Source of the DNA: Pseudomonas sp. PB101
Lineage (GTDB): Bacteria > Pseudomonadota > Gammaproteobacteria > Pseudomonadales > Pseudomonadaceae
NCBI RefSeq assembly: GCF_009764265.1
Contig: NZ_RWIR01000020.1
Coordinates: 1-64,000 of the forward strand
Reading direction: 5' to 3'
Length of the DNA stretch: 64,000 bases
The number at the start of each line of letters is the position of its first letter. Position 1 is the stretch's first letter. The position numbers were made by a program, and so were the translations under genes. Under the pieces are notes generated by a model that did no database searches, was not told the DNA's origin, and worked only from the letters and a program-made list of their open reading frames with translations. Shown here in pieces: positions 62,538-64,000 of the stretch.

Positions 62538-64000
62538 GTGAAGAAGTGCTGAGCGTAACGTACAGTGGGTCAAGTCCGGAGTCGGCGGGGAAAACCAGGA
62601 TGTAATCGTCGAATCGGGGGACATCCTCTTCGCCGGTCATGGGTTCGAGTATCGGCACCGGCGAAGATTGCACAAAACCCACGCGGCGCGATGAGGTTTG
62701 AGCTTCGGGCGTACTGGTTTCAAGCGTGGTCGGGGCTGTCAGGCAGATGGTCATCGGTATCGCGCCATCAGTGGCGAAACTGAATGTGTTCAGTTGCGGA
62801 TCATGCTGCACCGCCCTCACCCTGACCGACTCATGAATACCAAGGACCGGGGCAATGTATACCTGCACCAGGGCTTTGACCTCGCGCAAGCCCTTGAACA
62901 TCTTTCCAGGATTGGCGCGGACTATCGTCGCGCCCATTCTGAAAGGGACCTCTATCTTCGATTGGCTCGCCGCCAACGACAGCCAATCCTGCCCCTCCAG
63001 CGGCATCAATTCCACGAGTGCCACACTGTGAGCATGAATCTGAGTATCCGCACGACTTGAAAACTCAAAGCGCAGCACCGCAGCACAAAGGTTTCCATCG
63101 CTCGGTTCGGCGCAAGTGTTCCGCCAGGTAAGTTCGGCAACGACCGAACGAATGGCCTTGAGCCAATCGATCTGTTGACTCGACAACAAGCCCGATGGCC
63201 CACCCTCCAGCAAAACATCCGGACGTTTGTGAACAGAGGCCAATGACGCAGTAATCACGCTGCCAACCTGAGCCAGACTGCGAGCCCCCATCAATTGCTT
63301 CTGCGCCTGTATCAACAGCCCTTCTGCCTGGTCATGCAAGGATCGGTGGCGCTGGGCAAATGCTGCCAATCGTCCAATGTAGCGCACCTGTAATGCGTTG
63401 ACCTGTTGAGCGATGTTCTGCCACTGCGCTTGCTCGGACCGAGCATAAGCGAGGTTACGCTGGGCATCGTTTTTTGCGAACTCCACTATCATTTTCCAGG
63501 ACTCGAACTTCCTGACTGCGGTTATCGCTTCATGCTGAACATGTTCCAGTGCAAGGATGTTCGTCTCCAGGACCGGAATGTCAGGTGTGCCGCCTGACTG
63601 ATCATGCAATTGCTGGATACCTTGTCCAAGCAGATCAAACGTCGTTTCAATAGCCCTTTCCGATATGACCACGTCTGCAGCAATTTTTTGAACTTTTGCG
63701 AGGCTGCGCGCAACAGGAGTGTTGGGTATCGACGGAACAGGTATGGACACAGGCTCTTGCTTGAACGCTGTCATACCCTGCCTGTCGTGCCAGTCCCTGA
63801 CCTCATGCACAACCGATTCCGGATCATTGATGTTGGTAACGTCATCAGGATAAAACAACAAGTCCGCCCCCTTGGGATGACCAACGATTCGGTCAAAGTG
63901 ATTGATCAACTGGTTATGGGCATGTTTGGGTAGATCCACGGCCCAGATCTTGTCGACCAGTGCCTGGAATTCCGTTGCGGTGTACTCCTGGAGTATTGGT
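62494..64000 (-). CDS. Colicin-immunity-like domain fused to S-type pyocin domain (partial)
   Basis: The frame runs off the right edge, so the start is missing. Two domains are seen in order in one uninterrupted frame. The first is an Im7/Im9-like immunity domain: from the edge, QEYTATEFQALVDKIW, then HFDRIVGHPKGADLLFYPDD and VRDWHDRQGMTAFK, which match the colicin DNase immunity blocks YTEAEF, HPxGxDLIYYP and VKxWRAANGKxGFK. A long helical segment follows, then an S-type pyocin domain with RFDDYILVFPADSGLDPLYV. The frame ends 18 residues later with no nuclease domain. The last 44 bp overlap the YciI-like gene. Confidence 0.75.
   Translation of the reverse strand, partial: PILQEYTATEFQALVDKIWAVDLPKHAHNQLINHFDRIVGHPKGADLLFYPDDVTNINDPESVVHEVRDWHDRQGMTAFKQEPVSIPVPSIPNTPVARSLAKVQKIAADVVISERAIETTFDLLGQGIQQLHDQSGGTPDIPVLETNILALEHVQHEAITAVRKFESWKMIVEFAKNDAQRNLAYARSEQAQWQNIAQQVNALQVRYIGRLAAFAQRHRSLHDQAEGLLIQAQKQLMGARSLAQVGSVITASLASVHKRPDVLLEGGPSGLLSSQQIDWLKAIRSVVAELTWRNTCAEPSDGNLCAAVLRFEFSSRADTQIHAHSVALVELMPLEGQDWLSLAASQSKIEVPFRMGATIVRANPGKMFKGLREVKALVQVYIAPVLGIHESVRVRAVQHDPQLNTFSFATDGAIPMTICLTAPTTLETSTPEAQTSSRRVGFVQSSPVPILEPMTGEEDVPRFDDYILVFPADSGLDPLYVTLSTSSLTRTLALPAHVARA

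Overview
The window looks like chromosome of a fluorescent-group Pseudomonas. It is GC-rich, it carries seven copies of the GTGGGAGCGAGC-type REP/REPIN element typical of that group, and it holds a muxABC-opmB efflux operon, a PssA-type phosphatidylserine synthase, a DUF3203 protein and the split trehalose/glycogen locus found in pseudomonads. About 44 protein genes are supported. No tRNA, rRNA, insertion sequence or CRISPR array was seen.

Layout. 1-4474: left-edge repeats, a Fur-box candidate and an iron/haem operon efeU-efeO-efeB plus a second EfeO-like gene. 4658-9847: pssA (-), a TetR regulator with a DUF1348 protein, a YfcA-type TSUP permease, then nudC and a dienoyl-CoA isomerase-like gene (-). 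10406-21293: the first alpha-glucan/trehalose block, glgA-treZ-malQ-treY-DUF2934-glgX (+), followed by a PIG-L deacetylase and a YbhP-like phosphoesterase. 23159-33140: an island of three TccC-like RHS toxin genes and a small autotransporter barrel. 33334-41103: the second glucan block, glgE, treS-maltokinase fusion and glgB (-). 41307-45951: a 55-residue proline-rich peptide, MgtC-like, DUF3203, ccoG and a MocR-type regulator. 45992-48700: a fourth TccC-like gene (-). 48797-51746: an SDR and an MHYT-GGDEF-EAL protein. 52044-61043: muxA-muxB-muxC-opmB (-). 61221 to the end: tpx, a YciI-like protein and a partial protein that fuses a colicin-immunity-like domain to an S-type pyocin domain.

How the genes work together. 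TreS-maltokinase makes maltose 1-phosphate from trehalose, GlgE polymerises it, and GlgB branches it. GlgX trims the branches, MalQ rearranges linear chains, and TreY/TreZ release trehalose again. GlgA is the alternative elongating enzyme, but no glgC is present here. An AlgU-like promoter candidate precedes glgE.

The most notable content is the set of four TccC-like proteins. They share an RHS chassis of about 655 residues, and each ends in a different, AT-richer C-terminal domain: unknown (1), DxD glycosyltransferase (2), PPxY-containing unknown (3) and M35/aspzincin-like HExxH protease (4). All four genes share a short hairpin 59-65 nt upstream of the start codon. Between genes 2 and 3 lies a broken copy of the glgB 3' end joined to the last bases of the autotransporter gene, which is the footprint of a tandem duplication followed by exchange of the toxin tip. 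No tcA, tcB or immunity genes accompany them. Percent identities, structures and family assignments were judged by eye; no searches were run.
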